Below, one piece after another: positions 6,525-12,690 of a stretch of 12,690 bases of DNA (positions are counted from its first letter, which is position 1; each line of letters opens with the position of its first letter). A program made the translations under genes and the position numbers. The stretch is from Eubacterium sp. AM49-13BH (GTDB lineage Bacteria > Bacillota > Clostridia > Lachnospirales > Lachnospiraceae), in assembly GCF_003464165.1 (NCBI RefSeq), contig NZ_QSEK01000045.1:1-12690 (forward strand). Reading direction: 5' to 3'. Below the pieces are notes generated by a model that saw only the letters and a list, made by a program, of their open reading frames with translations, was not told where the DNA came from and ran no database searches.

Positions 6525-6570
6525 AAAGAAAAACTTCTGTGATATAATTTCGCGGAAGTTTTTCTTTTTT
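6525..6570. terminator. Bidirectional-looking terminator ending the thi operon
   Basis: AAAGAAAAACTTC (6525-6537) and GAAGTTTTTCTTT (6555-6567) are perfectly complementary over 13 bp, with a 17-nt loop. The 3' arm runs into a T-rich tail (to 6570), and the 5' arm is A-rich, so it would also give U-runs on the opposite strand. It lies 10 nt after the stop of the TenI-like gene and separates the thi region from the hydrolase gene. Confidence 0.85.
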
Positions 6571-6599
6571 AAACTTATTTAAACTTCATTTCGTATAAT
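6571..6599 (+). promoter_or_regulatory. Putative promoter of the SGNH hydrolase gene
   Basis: A perfect -10 box TATAAT lies at 6594-6599, 34 nt before the start codon and just after the thi terminator. The -35 region is poor: AAACTT at 6571-6576 is at 17-nt spacing and TTAAAC at 6569-6574 at 19. A promoter is needed here because of the preceding terminator, which raises my confidence somewhat. Confidence 0.45.
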
Positions 6600-6633
6600 A
6601 ATATATATAACTAAAGAAAGGGCAGAAAATTAT

Positions 6634-8118
6634 ATGAAAGACATGTTAAGACTAGGTACTAAAGATAGAAGAAAATATATATTTATAAGCGTGGTTGCAG
6701 TCTTAGTTATAGCATTAATAACTGTTTCTGTAATTGCTGTGCAATTAAGACATAATAAGAATGCAAAAAAGAAAAATATGGAAGAAACAACTGTACATAC
6801 AATGATGGTGCAGGAAACTACAGAAGAGGAAACCACAGAAGAAGATACAACGCAGGAAGAGAGTGCTGAAGTAGTAGACAAGGAAGTAGTTGAAGATTTT
6901 TTTGAAAATGAGATATCAACAGAAAATGAGGAAGCATTTGAGCTTCCACCAAGGCAGCTTACAGATGAATTTATCCCATATGATGGACAGAAGAGAGAAA
7001 TAACATGCTATGGGGATAGTATGATGGCAGGAGCCGGAAGTGCAACTGAAGGAAAAGTAAATGGCATTGATATATATGGGTGGACTACACCTGTTACAAT
7101 AGAAAATATGACTAACATACCAACACATAATCTTGGTGGTTCAGGAGAAGATTCCAGTTATATTACTTTTCGTGCTGGTGGAACTAAAGTGTATATTGAC
7201 AGGGATATTACAATAAGTGAGACTGACTCAGCAATAGCACGTATTATAGATGAAGATGGAAATGTGTTTAAAGCGGATGATTATAGCGGATATGGATTTG
7301 ATTATGATCCTTATCCGGGAGATATGTATATAAATGGTTATTTATGTGATGTTGATAACGCAGAAGATGGATACGTAAGTATAAAACTTACAAAGGGATA
7401 TGCGGCATATGATAATACGGCAGATTATAGCGTTGTTATATATGAAAGTGAAACTGATACATATTCAAGACAGGGAGCAGATATAAAAGCAGAGAGTGAT
7501 AAAGTAACAGAACATGACATAGTGATAAAAGAAACAGAGTCACAAACATCTGATGAAAAGCCAATGGAGAAGCCAACAGAAAAACCAGCAGAAACTTCAG
7601 GCGTAGAAAAAGTTACAATTTCAGGCGGAACACAGGCAATGACAAGGGCATCACAGGAAAGAAGTGCCAAAGATATATTGATACTCGAAATGGGAAGTAA
7701 TGGAGGCTGGGAAAATGATTATCAGCAGCTTATTCTTCAATATGATAATATAATACTTAATTCTGGATGCAAATATTATATAGTACTCGGAGATACGGAT
7801 GATCCGGCTGATTCAGTAGATGTTAATCAGGGAGAGTATGGAGAAGACGGTAATTATGTGGGAATCGGTGATACAGCATGGGAAGCAGCCTTAAGAGAAG
7901 CATATGGCGAGCATTTTTTTAATACGAGAACATATATGATACAGAACGGCTTAACAGATTGTGGTCTGGATACAACAACTGATGACCTTGAGAATTTCAT
8001 GAAAGGTAATATATCTGAACAATTAAGATATGACTGGACACATTTTAACTGTTATGGATATTATTCAAAGGGAATTGGTGTATACAAGAAAGGCGTAGAA
8101 CTAGGATACTGGTGTTAG
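6634..8118 (+). CDS. Membrane-anchored SGNH/GDSL-type hydrolase with a large internal insert
   Basis: This 494-residue protein has a basic cytoplasmic N-terminus, one transmembrane segment (about 15-37), a Thr/Glu-rich stalk (about 50-100), then an extracellular hydrolase. SGNH blocks are visible: CYGDSMMAG with the likely nucleophile Ser129, NLGGSGEDSS near 167 (block II glycine), ILEMGSNGGW near 350 (block III Asn), and DWTHFN with Asp467 and His470 (block V). The family hydrolyses esters or removes acetyl groups from cell-surface glycans. Between blocks II and III sit about 180 residues, including a beta-rich segment (180-275) and a low-complexity linker of EKP repeats (about 308-321). That insert makes the protein much longer than a typical SGNH enzyme of about 200 residues. 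AAAGGG at 6617-6622 precedes the start. It probably acts on cell-wall polysaccharide, but the substrate is unknown. Confidence 0.82.
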   Translation: MKDMLRLGTKDRRKYIFISVVAVLVIALITVSVIAVQLRHNKNAKKKNMEETTVHTMMVQETTEEETTEEDTTQEESAEVVDKEVVEDFFENEISTENEEAFELPPRQLTDEFIPYDGQKREITCYGDSMMAGAGSATEGKVNGIDIYGWTTPVTIENMTNIPTHNLGGSGEDSSYITFRAGGTKVYIDRDITISETDSAIARIIDEDGNVFKADDYSGYGFDYDPYPGDMYINGYLCDVDNAEDGYVSIKLTKGYAAYDNTADYSVVIYESETDTYSRQGADIKAESDKVTEHDIVIKETESQTSDEKPMEKPTEKPAETSGVEKVTISGGTQAMTRASQERSAKDILILEMGSNGGWENDYQQLILQYDNIILNSGCKYYIVLGDTDDPADSVDVNQGEYGEDGNYVGIGDTAWEAALREAYGEHFFNTRTYMIQNGLTDCGLDTTTDDLENFMKGNISEQLRYDWTHFNCYGYYSKGIGVYKKGVELGYWC

Positions 8119-8150
8119 ATTTTTACAAGAACTATATTTGTTAAGAAAGT

Positions 8151-8179
8151 TTGAATAGATTGACTGTATATGTTATTAT
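8151..8179 (+). promoter_or_regulatory. Putative promoter of the ECF transporter operon
   Basis: TTGAAT (8151-8156), a 17-nt spacer and TATTAT (8174-8179) lie 41 nt before the DUF4430-protein start codon, in the only gap of the cluster. The hexamers match four or five of six consensus bases. No cobalamin riboswitch fits in the 102-nt gap. Confidence 0.4.
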
Positions 8180-8220
8180 TTCAAAGTAAAATCAATAAGA
8201 AATATTAAAGAGAAATATGA

Positions 8221-9078
8221 ATGTTTAACAAATACAGAAATATAAAAAAGATTGGTCTGATGGTAATAGGTCTTGCCTTAGTTGTATTCTTAATTACCAA
8301 TGTAAGAATCCGTTCTGTTGATTCCTATAGAAAGCAATTCAGTAATATTGCAGATGCAGGGCAGACGCAGCCAGCCAGACCAGATAATAATGATAGATTA
8401 CAGAATGAAACCATCGGTACCGGTAATGGTAATGCTGCAGATAACGGCAGTTTTGATGGAACAGGTGATAGAGCAGTTTCAGATGACAATTCTGCTTCTG
8501 GCTCAACGGATAATATAACAGTTACAGATAATAATTCCGGCTCAGGCAGTAATGAATCAGACAGGAGTAACGGAAATGCAATGTCAGCTGGCAATGATTC
8601 AGGAAGCAGCAATTCAGGAAATAATGGTTCAGAAAGTGATAATCCGGAAAATAATAACCCGGGGAATAATTCACAGAATACCAGACCGGCAGGCAAGGTA
8701 ATCAGTTGTACTATAGAGATAAGATGCGATAATGCGACAGCGAGAAAAGACACTGTTAATCCGTCAATTGCATCACGTATCCCTGATGATGGAACTATAC
8801 TTGAAGTTACAACATATACTGCAGCTGAAGGCTTTACTGTATATGATGTTCTTGCAGCGGTTACAGCAATGCATAATCCTGTAATTCCGATAGTTGCTAA
8901 TTCTGATAAGTCGTATGTATCAAGCATTAATAATCTGTCAGAGAAGAACGTAGGACCACAAAGTGGCTGGACTTACAGAGTTAATGGAGTTCTGCCTATG
9001 ATGGCGGCTAATCAGTATACAGTAAAAGATGGAGATGTAATAAAATGGATATACGTGTGCCAGCTGGGCGACAAGTAA
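8221..9078 (+). CDS. Membrane-anchored DUF4430 (transcobalamin-like C-terminal domain) protein
   Basis: This 285-residue surface protein is likely the substrate-capture partner of the ECF transporter encoded next to it. A basic N-terminus and one hydrophobic segment (about 10-27) anchor it. Residues about 45-157 are a flexible linker of Asn, Gly, Ser and Asp (repeated NNSGSGSN, NPENNNPGNN) that would span the thick wall. Residues about 158-285 form the folded domain. Its signature is SGWTYRVNG (248-256), followed by QYTVKDGDVIKWIYVC near the end, as in DUF4430, the domain related to the C-terminal beta domain of transcobalamin and intrinsic factor. Cys163, Cys169 and Cys280 could allow a disulfide. 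The last 34 nt overlap ecfT. The ligand is probably a corrinoid, by family analogy only. Confidence 0.82.
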   Translation: MFNKYRNIKKIGLMVIGLALVVFLITNVRIRSVDSYRKQFSNIADAGQTQPARPDNNDRLQNETIGTGNGNAADNGSFDGTGDRAVSDDNSASGSTDNITVTDNNSGSGSNESDRSNGNAMSAGNDSGSSNSGNNGSESDNPENNNPGNNSQNTRPAGKVISCTIEIRCDNATARKDTVNPSIASRIPDDGTILEVTTYTAAEGFTVYDVLAAVTAMHNPVIPIVANSDKSYVSSINNLSEKNVGPQSGWTYRVNGVLPMMAANQYTVKDGDVIKWIYVCQLGDK

Positions 9079-9974
9079 CTAAATATTCAGCATTTGCAGC
9101 AATGCATCCGTGGACGAATTTCATCTACATTACACTTGTGCTGGTGATAACCATGTTCACAATGAACCCGGTAATACTGGCGGTTTCGTATGCAGGTTCA
9201 CTTGCCCTTGGAATATATATGCAGGGTGGTTCTTTTATTAAGAAGAATATTATGATAACAATTCCTGTTATTATATTCTCTGTATTAATCCAGCCCATTT
9301 TTAATCACAGCGGAGTTACACCATTATTTTATATTAACGATAACATGGTATGCCTTGAGAATATAATATACGGAGCAGTTATAAGTGTGTTACTCATATC
9401 AGTCATACAGTGGTGCAGTGTAGCAGCCGGTTATCTTTCATCGGAGAAAATGATGTATCTGTTCGGAAGTTTTATTCCTTCTGTTGGCATGATATTTTCT
9501 ATGATATTAAGAATGATACCGCTTATGAGAAAGAGATACAGACAAATACATGACGCGCAGATGGGACTTCGAGGAGTGGAGAATAAGAATGGCATATTTG
9601 AAAAAATCGGACATTTTGCGAATGAATTTTCAACTCTTATAACATGGTCACTTGAAAGCTCAATGGAAACGTCTATGTCTATGGAAAGCAGGGGGTATGG
9701 ACTTAAAGGAAGGACAAGCTTTAACAGATTCAGATTCACATTAAAGGATACTTTTACGATAATTATAATGCTGGTATGTTTTGTGATGGCTGTTATTCCG
9801 ATAGCAGGAAAGAAGCTTGCAGTATATTATCTTCCAGTAATATATTTTACGAAATCAGGTGTTGAAGGAGTGCTGTCAGTTACAGCATTTGTAATACTGA
9901 CATTGATTCCAATGATAATAGAGATAACTGGTAATGTGCAGTATAAGAGACGAAGTTCATATAACGAAAGGTAA
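9045..9974 (+). CDS. ecfT: ECF transporter transmembrane subunit EcfT (CbiQ family)
   Basis: EcfT is the membrane scaffold that links the two ATPase domains to the substrate-binding S component. The 309-residue protein has several hydrophobic segments in the N-terminal part, then a cytoplasmic region with two conserved X-Arg-Gly coupling motifs, AQMGLRG (Leu-Arg-Gly 175-177) and MSMESRG (Ser-Arg-Gly 215-217), and further hydrophobic segments near the C-terminus. These motifs on the coupling helices contact the ATPases and are diagnostic of the family. The start at 9045 lies within the upstream gene and is preceded by GGAG at 9031-9034. Met20 (9102), next to the family-typical HPWTNF, is an alternative without its own site. 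The gene is translationally coupled on its 5' side and is followed by ecfA 7 nt later. Confidence 0.93.
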   Translation: MDIRVPAGRQVTKYSAFAAMHPWTNFIYITLVLVITMFTMNPVILAVSYAGSLALGIYMQGGSFIKKNIMITIPVIIFSVLIQPIFNHSGVTPLFYINDNMVCLENIIYGAVISVLLISVIQWCSVAAGYLSSEKMMYLFGSFIPSVGMIFSMILRMIPLMRKRYRQIHDAQMGLRGVENKNGIFEKIGHFANEFSTLITWSLESSMETSMSMESRGYGLKGRTSFNRFRFTLKDTFTIIIMLVCFVMAVIPIAGKKLAVYYLPVIYFTKSGVEGVLSVTAFVILTLIPMIIEITGNVQYKRRSSYNER

Positions 9975-9981
9975 TTGCATA

Positions 9982-11649
9982 ATGACAGACACAATTATTA
10001 ATGTTTCATCACTTTCCTTCGGGTATGCAGGAAGTGACGGACTGGTACTGGAAGATATAACATTTGATATAAAGAAGGGTGAGGCTGCACTGATTATAGG
10101 TGCTTCGGGAAGCGGAAAGACTACTCTTCTTAAGATGCTTGATAAAAGTATGATGCCAGAGGGAAGGCTTAGTGGAAAGGCAGAATATTACGGCAGACAG
10201 ATAAGCAGCTTAAGTCAGGCAGAAGCTGCAGTTAAGATTGGGTATGTCGGACAGAATCCTGACAACCAGATTGTTACTGATAAGGTGTGGCATGAACTGG
10301 CATTTGGACTTGAAAATCTCGGCGTGCCGAATGCAGACATAAGGCGCAGGGTTGCAGAAATGTCTGAATATTTCGGAATTACGGGCTGGTATGATAAGAA
10401 TACAGAGGAATTGTCTGGCGGACAGAAACAGCTTCTTAATCTAGCTTCCATAATGGTTATGAGACCAGAGGTTTTATTGCTTGATGAACCGACGGCACAG
10501 CTTGACCCGCTTGCTAAGAAGAAGTTCTTAGATACAGTTCTGGAGCTTAACAAGGATTTTGGAATAACAATTATGTGTGTTGAACACAATCTTGCGGATA
10601 TCTATTCTAAAGCGGACAAAGTGCTTGTGCTTGAGGATGGAAAGCTAATATATAATGGTTCTCCTAGAAAGACAGCAGAAAGTCTTGTTAAGACAGAGAA
10701 TCCGCTTGTTTACGGGCTTCCTTCATCTGTAAGGATATATGAGGGGTGTAAGAAGGATATTACATTTGAAACAGACTGCCCGCTTACAGTTAAAGAGGGC
10801 AGGAAATGGATAGCCAGTCTTAATATTAAAGGAGGCTCATATGTATCACAGGATAAGCATTACGAAACCGGGGATACAGCGGTTTCAGTTAAAAATGTGT
10901 TTTTCAGATACACTAAGAATTCTGCAAATGTACTTGAAAATATTAGCTTTGATATAGAGAAGGGCAGGATAACTGCTCTGCTTGGAAGCAACGGAGCAGG
11001 AAAGACGACGCTTTTAAGACTTATGTCAGGAATTAAAAAGCCTATATCCGGTAAGGTGAAGGTGAATGGAAGATGTGCGGTGCTTCCGCAGAATCCAATG
11101 GCACTGCTTAGTCAGATAAGTGTTGAGGAAGAACTTGCATCGGCAGTCATGGATAAGGGAAATGTGTCTGTTAAGGATATGGACAGGAAACAGCGAATTG
11201 AACTTGTTGAAAGTATGCTGGAGCGTACAGGGCTTCTTAATGTGAGAAAGCAGCATCCGTATGATTTGAGCGGAGGTCAGCAGCAGAGGCTCGCATTTGC
11301 AAAGATACTAATGTATGAACCAGACATTATTCTGCTTGATGAGCCAACTAAAGGAATTGACCCGTTCTTCTGTAAAAAGATGGGTGAATGGCTGGAAGAA
11401 TTAAAGAATATAGGGAAAACTATTGTGATAGTTTCACACGATGTGGAATTCTGTGCATTATTTGCTGACCAATGTGGATTAATATTTGACAGAAACATAG
11501 AAAGTTACACAGATTCACACAGCTTCTTTGCAGGCAATATATTTTTCACAACGGATACTAACAGGATTATGTCCGATTTTTTCAAAGATTGTGTAACATG
11601 TGATGAAGCTGTTGAAGCGATTCACAGATGTTTAGAGGATAATAGATAA
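9982..11649 (+). CDS. ecfA: Fused double ATPase of an ECF transporter (EcfA1-EcfA2 type)
   Basis: One 555-residue cytoplasmic protein carries both ATPase domains of the energy-coupling module. Domain 1 has Walker A GASGSGKT (40-47), signature ELSGGQKQ (143-150), Walker B VLLLDEPTAQLD and the switch His in VEHN. Domain 2 has GSNGAGKT (335-342), DLSGGQQQ (428-435), IILLDEPTKGID and VSHD. The region after the second domain (FFAGNIFFTTDTNRIM) is typical of EcfA-type ATPases. All catalytic motifs are intact in both halves. An in-frame ATG at 9934 lies inside ecfT. I chose 9982 because the ATPase fold begins there and GAAAGG lies upstream. Many clostridia encode the two ATPases as separate genes, whereas the fused form is typical of systems dedicated to one S component. 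The stop overlaps the S-component start (TAATG). Confidence 0.95.
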   Translation: MTDTIINVSSLSFGYAGSDGLVLEDITFDIKKGEAALIIGASGSGKTTLLKMLDKSMMPEGRLSGKAEYYGRQISSLSQAEAAVKIGYVGQNPDNQIVTDKVWHELAFGLENLGVPNADIRRRVAEMSEYFGITGWYDKNTEELSGGQKQLLNLASIMVMRPEVLLLDEPTAQLDPLAKKKFLDTVLELNKDFGITIMCVEHNLADIYSKADKVLVLEDGKLIYNGSPRKTAESLVKTENPLVYGLPSSVRIYEGCKKDITFETDCPLTVKEGRKWIASLNIKGGSYVSQDKHYETGDTAVSVKNVFFRYTKNSANVLENISFDIEKGRITALLGSNGAGKTTLLRLMSGIKKPISGKVKVNGRCAVLPQNPMALLSQISVEEELASAVMDKGNVSVKDMDRKQRIELVESMLERTGLLNVRKQHPYDLSGGQQQRLAFAKILMYEPDIILLDEPTKGIDPFFCKKMGEWLEELKNIGKTIVIVSHDVEFCALFADQCGLIFDRNIESYTDSHSFFAGNIFFTTDTNRIMSDFFKDCVTCDEAVEAIHRCLEDNR

Positions 11650-12500
11650 TGAGTGTTAATTACATGCTTATAAGCATTATTATACTGGCTGTTGCAATTG
11701 CCATTCCTTTCTTTGCATTTGAAAAGAGGAAGCCGAAGGCAAGGCATGTTGTGATGATTGCAGTTATGTCAGCTCTTACAGTTGTTGCTAATATAATATG
11801 TGCGTATACGATACCGCTTCATGCGGGTACAGCACTTGTCATAATAACAGGGATTGCATTTGGACCACAGACAGGCTTTCTTACAGGTGTACTGTCAAGA
11901 TTTGTATGTAATTTTTTTATGGGGCAGGGCGTATGGACCCCGTGGGAAATGGCTGCGTGGGGGCTGCTTGGTGTTCTTGCAGGAATTGCATTTTACAAAC
12001 CGGAGCTTGTCGGATATTTTGATGATAAGAAAGAGATTGTAAGAAAGCAGGTAAGAACAGGTCTGTCAGTTATGGCTGTTCCTGTTGTGTGTATGGTTGT
12101 GTCAGAGCTTGTAGGATATATTGCGTATTTATTTACCGCAAAGCCAGGAGAGACATTTTTTGGCTGGAGGTTGTATGCTTTCGGACTTGCTGGAATTATT
12201 ATGGCAGTTCTTCTTATGAGAAGCCGTATACCGTGTAATTTTATCACAGTGACAATATTTACATTTATAAGTGTGTTTGTTATATATGGTGGAATTATGA
12301 ATATTGCAGCCATGATGATGAACAGCACATATACGGATTCAGGCAGTGTCAATATATCATGGGAGGCACTGAAGCTTCTGTACATAACAGGAGCACCTTA
12401 TGATGCAATGCATGCGGGTGGAGCGGCTGTGTGTGCATTTCTTTTTGGTGATGGACTGCTTGGAAAGCTTACGCGTGCTAGAATTAAATATGGGTTATAG
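11649..12500 (+). CDS. ECF transporter substrate-binding S component
   Basis: This 283-residue integral membrane protein has about six to seven hydrophobic segments. It is the component that binds the vitamin and toggles in the membrane. HAGTALVIITGIAFGPQTGF (about 57-76) and the motif GVWTPWEMAAWGLLG (about 97-111) are characteristic of the ECF-type S components that travel with EcfT and DUF4430 proteins. The start overlaps the ecfA stop by one nucleotide, and GAGG at 11635-11638 serves as ribosome binding site. Position as the last gene of the module points to a dedicated transporter. Substrate specificity cannot be read from the sequence. A corrinoid or related vitamin is the best guess because of the neighbouring transcobalamin-like domain. 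Confidence 0.88.
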   Translation: MSVNYMLISIIILAVAIAIPFFAFEKRKPKARHVVMIAVMSALTVVANIICAYTIPLHAGTALVIITGIAFGPQTGFLTGVLSRFVCNFFMGQGVWTPWEMAAWGLLGVLAGIAFYKPELVGYFDDKKEIVRKQVRTGLSVMAVPVVCMVVSELVGYIAYLFTAKPGETFFGWRLYAFGLAGIIMAVLLMRSRIPCNFITVTIFTFISVFVIYGGIMNIAAMMMNSTYTDSGSVNISWEALKLLYITGAPYDAMHAGGAAVCAFLFGDGLLGKLTRARIKYGL

Positions 12501-12600
12501 AGAGCTGCTATAATTTGGAAAGTCTACTATAATAATATTTTTAGGCGATTGAGTGGGTTGATTGAGGTATATGAAGGAATTATTAAGGCGTGTGCCATAG

Positions 12601-12629
12601 TTAACAGTAATTCTAATAAAGAGTATAAA
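12601..12629 (+). promoter_or_regulatory. Putative sigma-A promoter for a gene beyond the window
   Basis: TTAACA (12601-12606), a 17-nt spacer and TATAAA (12624-12629) make the best-spaced promoter match in the window. The 190 bp after the S-component stop contain no convincing reading frame and no obvious terminator. Short ATG frames here stop within ten codons. Transcription from this promoter would read out of the window. Confidence 0.45.
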
Positions 12630-12690
12630 AGGGTAGCGTGGAAAGTAAATGAAAGAGATAATAATGTATGGATAATCCATGCTCTTGCAG

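Noticed and set aside
6780..6870. Thr/Glu-rich stretch as a DNA tandem repeat
   Set aside because: The codons are mixed, so the repetition is only at the amino-acid level. It is an ordinary extracellular stalk of the hydrolase.
8119..8220. Possible cobalamin riboswitch before the ECF operon
   Set aside because: The gap is only 102 nt and lacks the conserved B12-box GCCACTG. Too short for the aptamer.
8325..8927. 200-codon minus-strand frame opposite the DUF4430 gene
   Set aside because: It is the shadow of the Asn/Gly/Ser-rich linker, whose codons rarely give stops on the opposite strand. The + strand gene has domain motifs and operon context.
12495..12680. 61-codon minus-strand frame at the right end
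   Set aside because: Low-complexity hydrophobic translation of AT-rich leader DNA with no ribosome binding site, overlapping the S-component stop. No support as a gene.

Overview
The window reads like the chromosome of a low-GC, anaerobic Firmicute of the class Clostridia, most likely family Lachnospiraceae. The grounds are AT-rich codon use, AGGAGG-type ribosome binding sites, the oxygen-sensitive radical-SAM route to thiazole (ThiH rather than ThiO), and group II ECF vitamin transporter parts. Every convincing gene is on the + strand. The species call is inference; there is no rRNA or other marker gene here.

Region 1 (1-2823) is a compact ABC-transporter cluster: the 3' part of a small membrane protein, an ABC-2-like permease, its ATPase, and a membrane-anchored extracytoplasmic protein, all overlapping or nearly so. 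A separate small lipoprotein with its own strong ribosome binding site follows. The layout resembles bacteriocin self-protection or peptide-export cassettes, but no precursor peptide is visible, so the substrate is unknown.

Region 2 (2824-6570) is the thiamin-thiazole region: thiS, thiG, thiH and a TenI/ThiE-like gene, closed by a strong terminator. It has neither thiF nor a recognisable TPP riboswitch. Its spacers are instead unusually structured. A strong terminator runs directly into a GC-rich element of about 147 bp with a 19-bp outer inverted repeat and internal hairpins, just before thiS. Three tandem 62-63-bp hairpin repeats lie between thiS and thiG, and two further stem-loops lie between thiG and thiH. 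ThiS ends in GGG-Gln-Phe, not in the free Gly-Gly that is needed for sulfur loading. The TenI-like protein carries TenI signatures but appears to have Thr where the catalytic His is expected. These structured spacers and the ThiS tail are the most unusual parts of the window.

Region 3 (6571-8118) is a single gene for a membrane-anchored SGNH/GDSL hydrolase. A large insert with a Pro/Thr/Glu-Lys linker sits inside its catalytic fold.

Region 4 (8119-12500) is a tight four-gene vitamin-uptake operon: a membrane-anchored protein with a transcobalamin-like C-terminal domain (DUF4430), EcfT, a fused double ATPase EcfA, and an S component. The likely job is surface capture and import of a small vitamin, probably a corrinoid, which is inferred from the DUF4430 partner. 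After the S component the window ends with about 190 bp of AT-rich leader that holds a good promoter for a gene outside the window.
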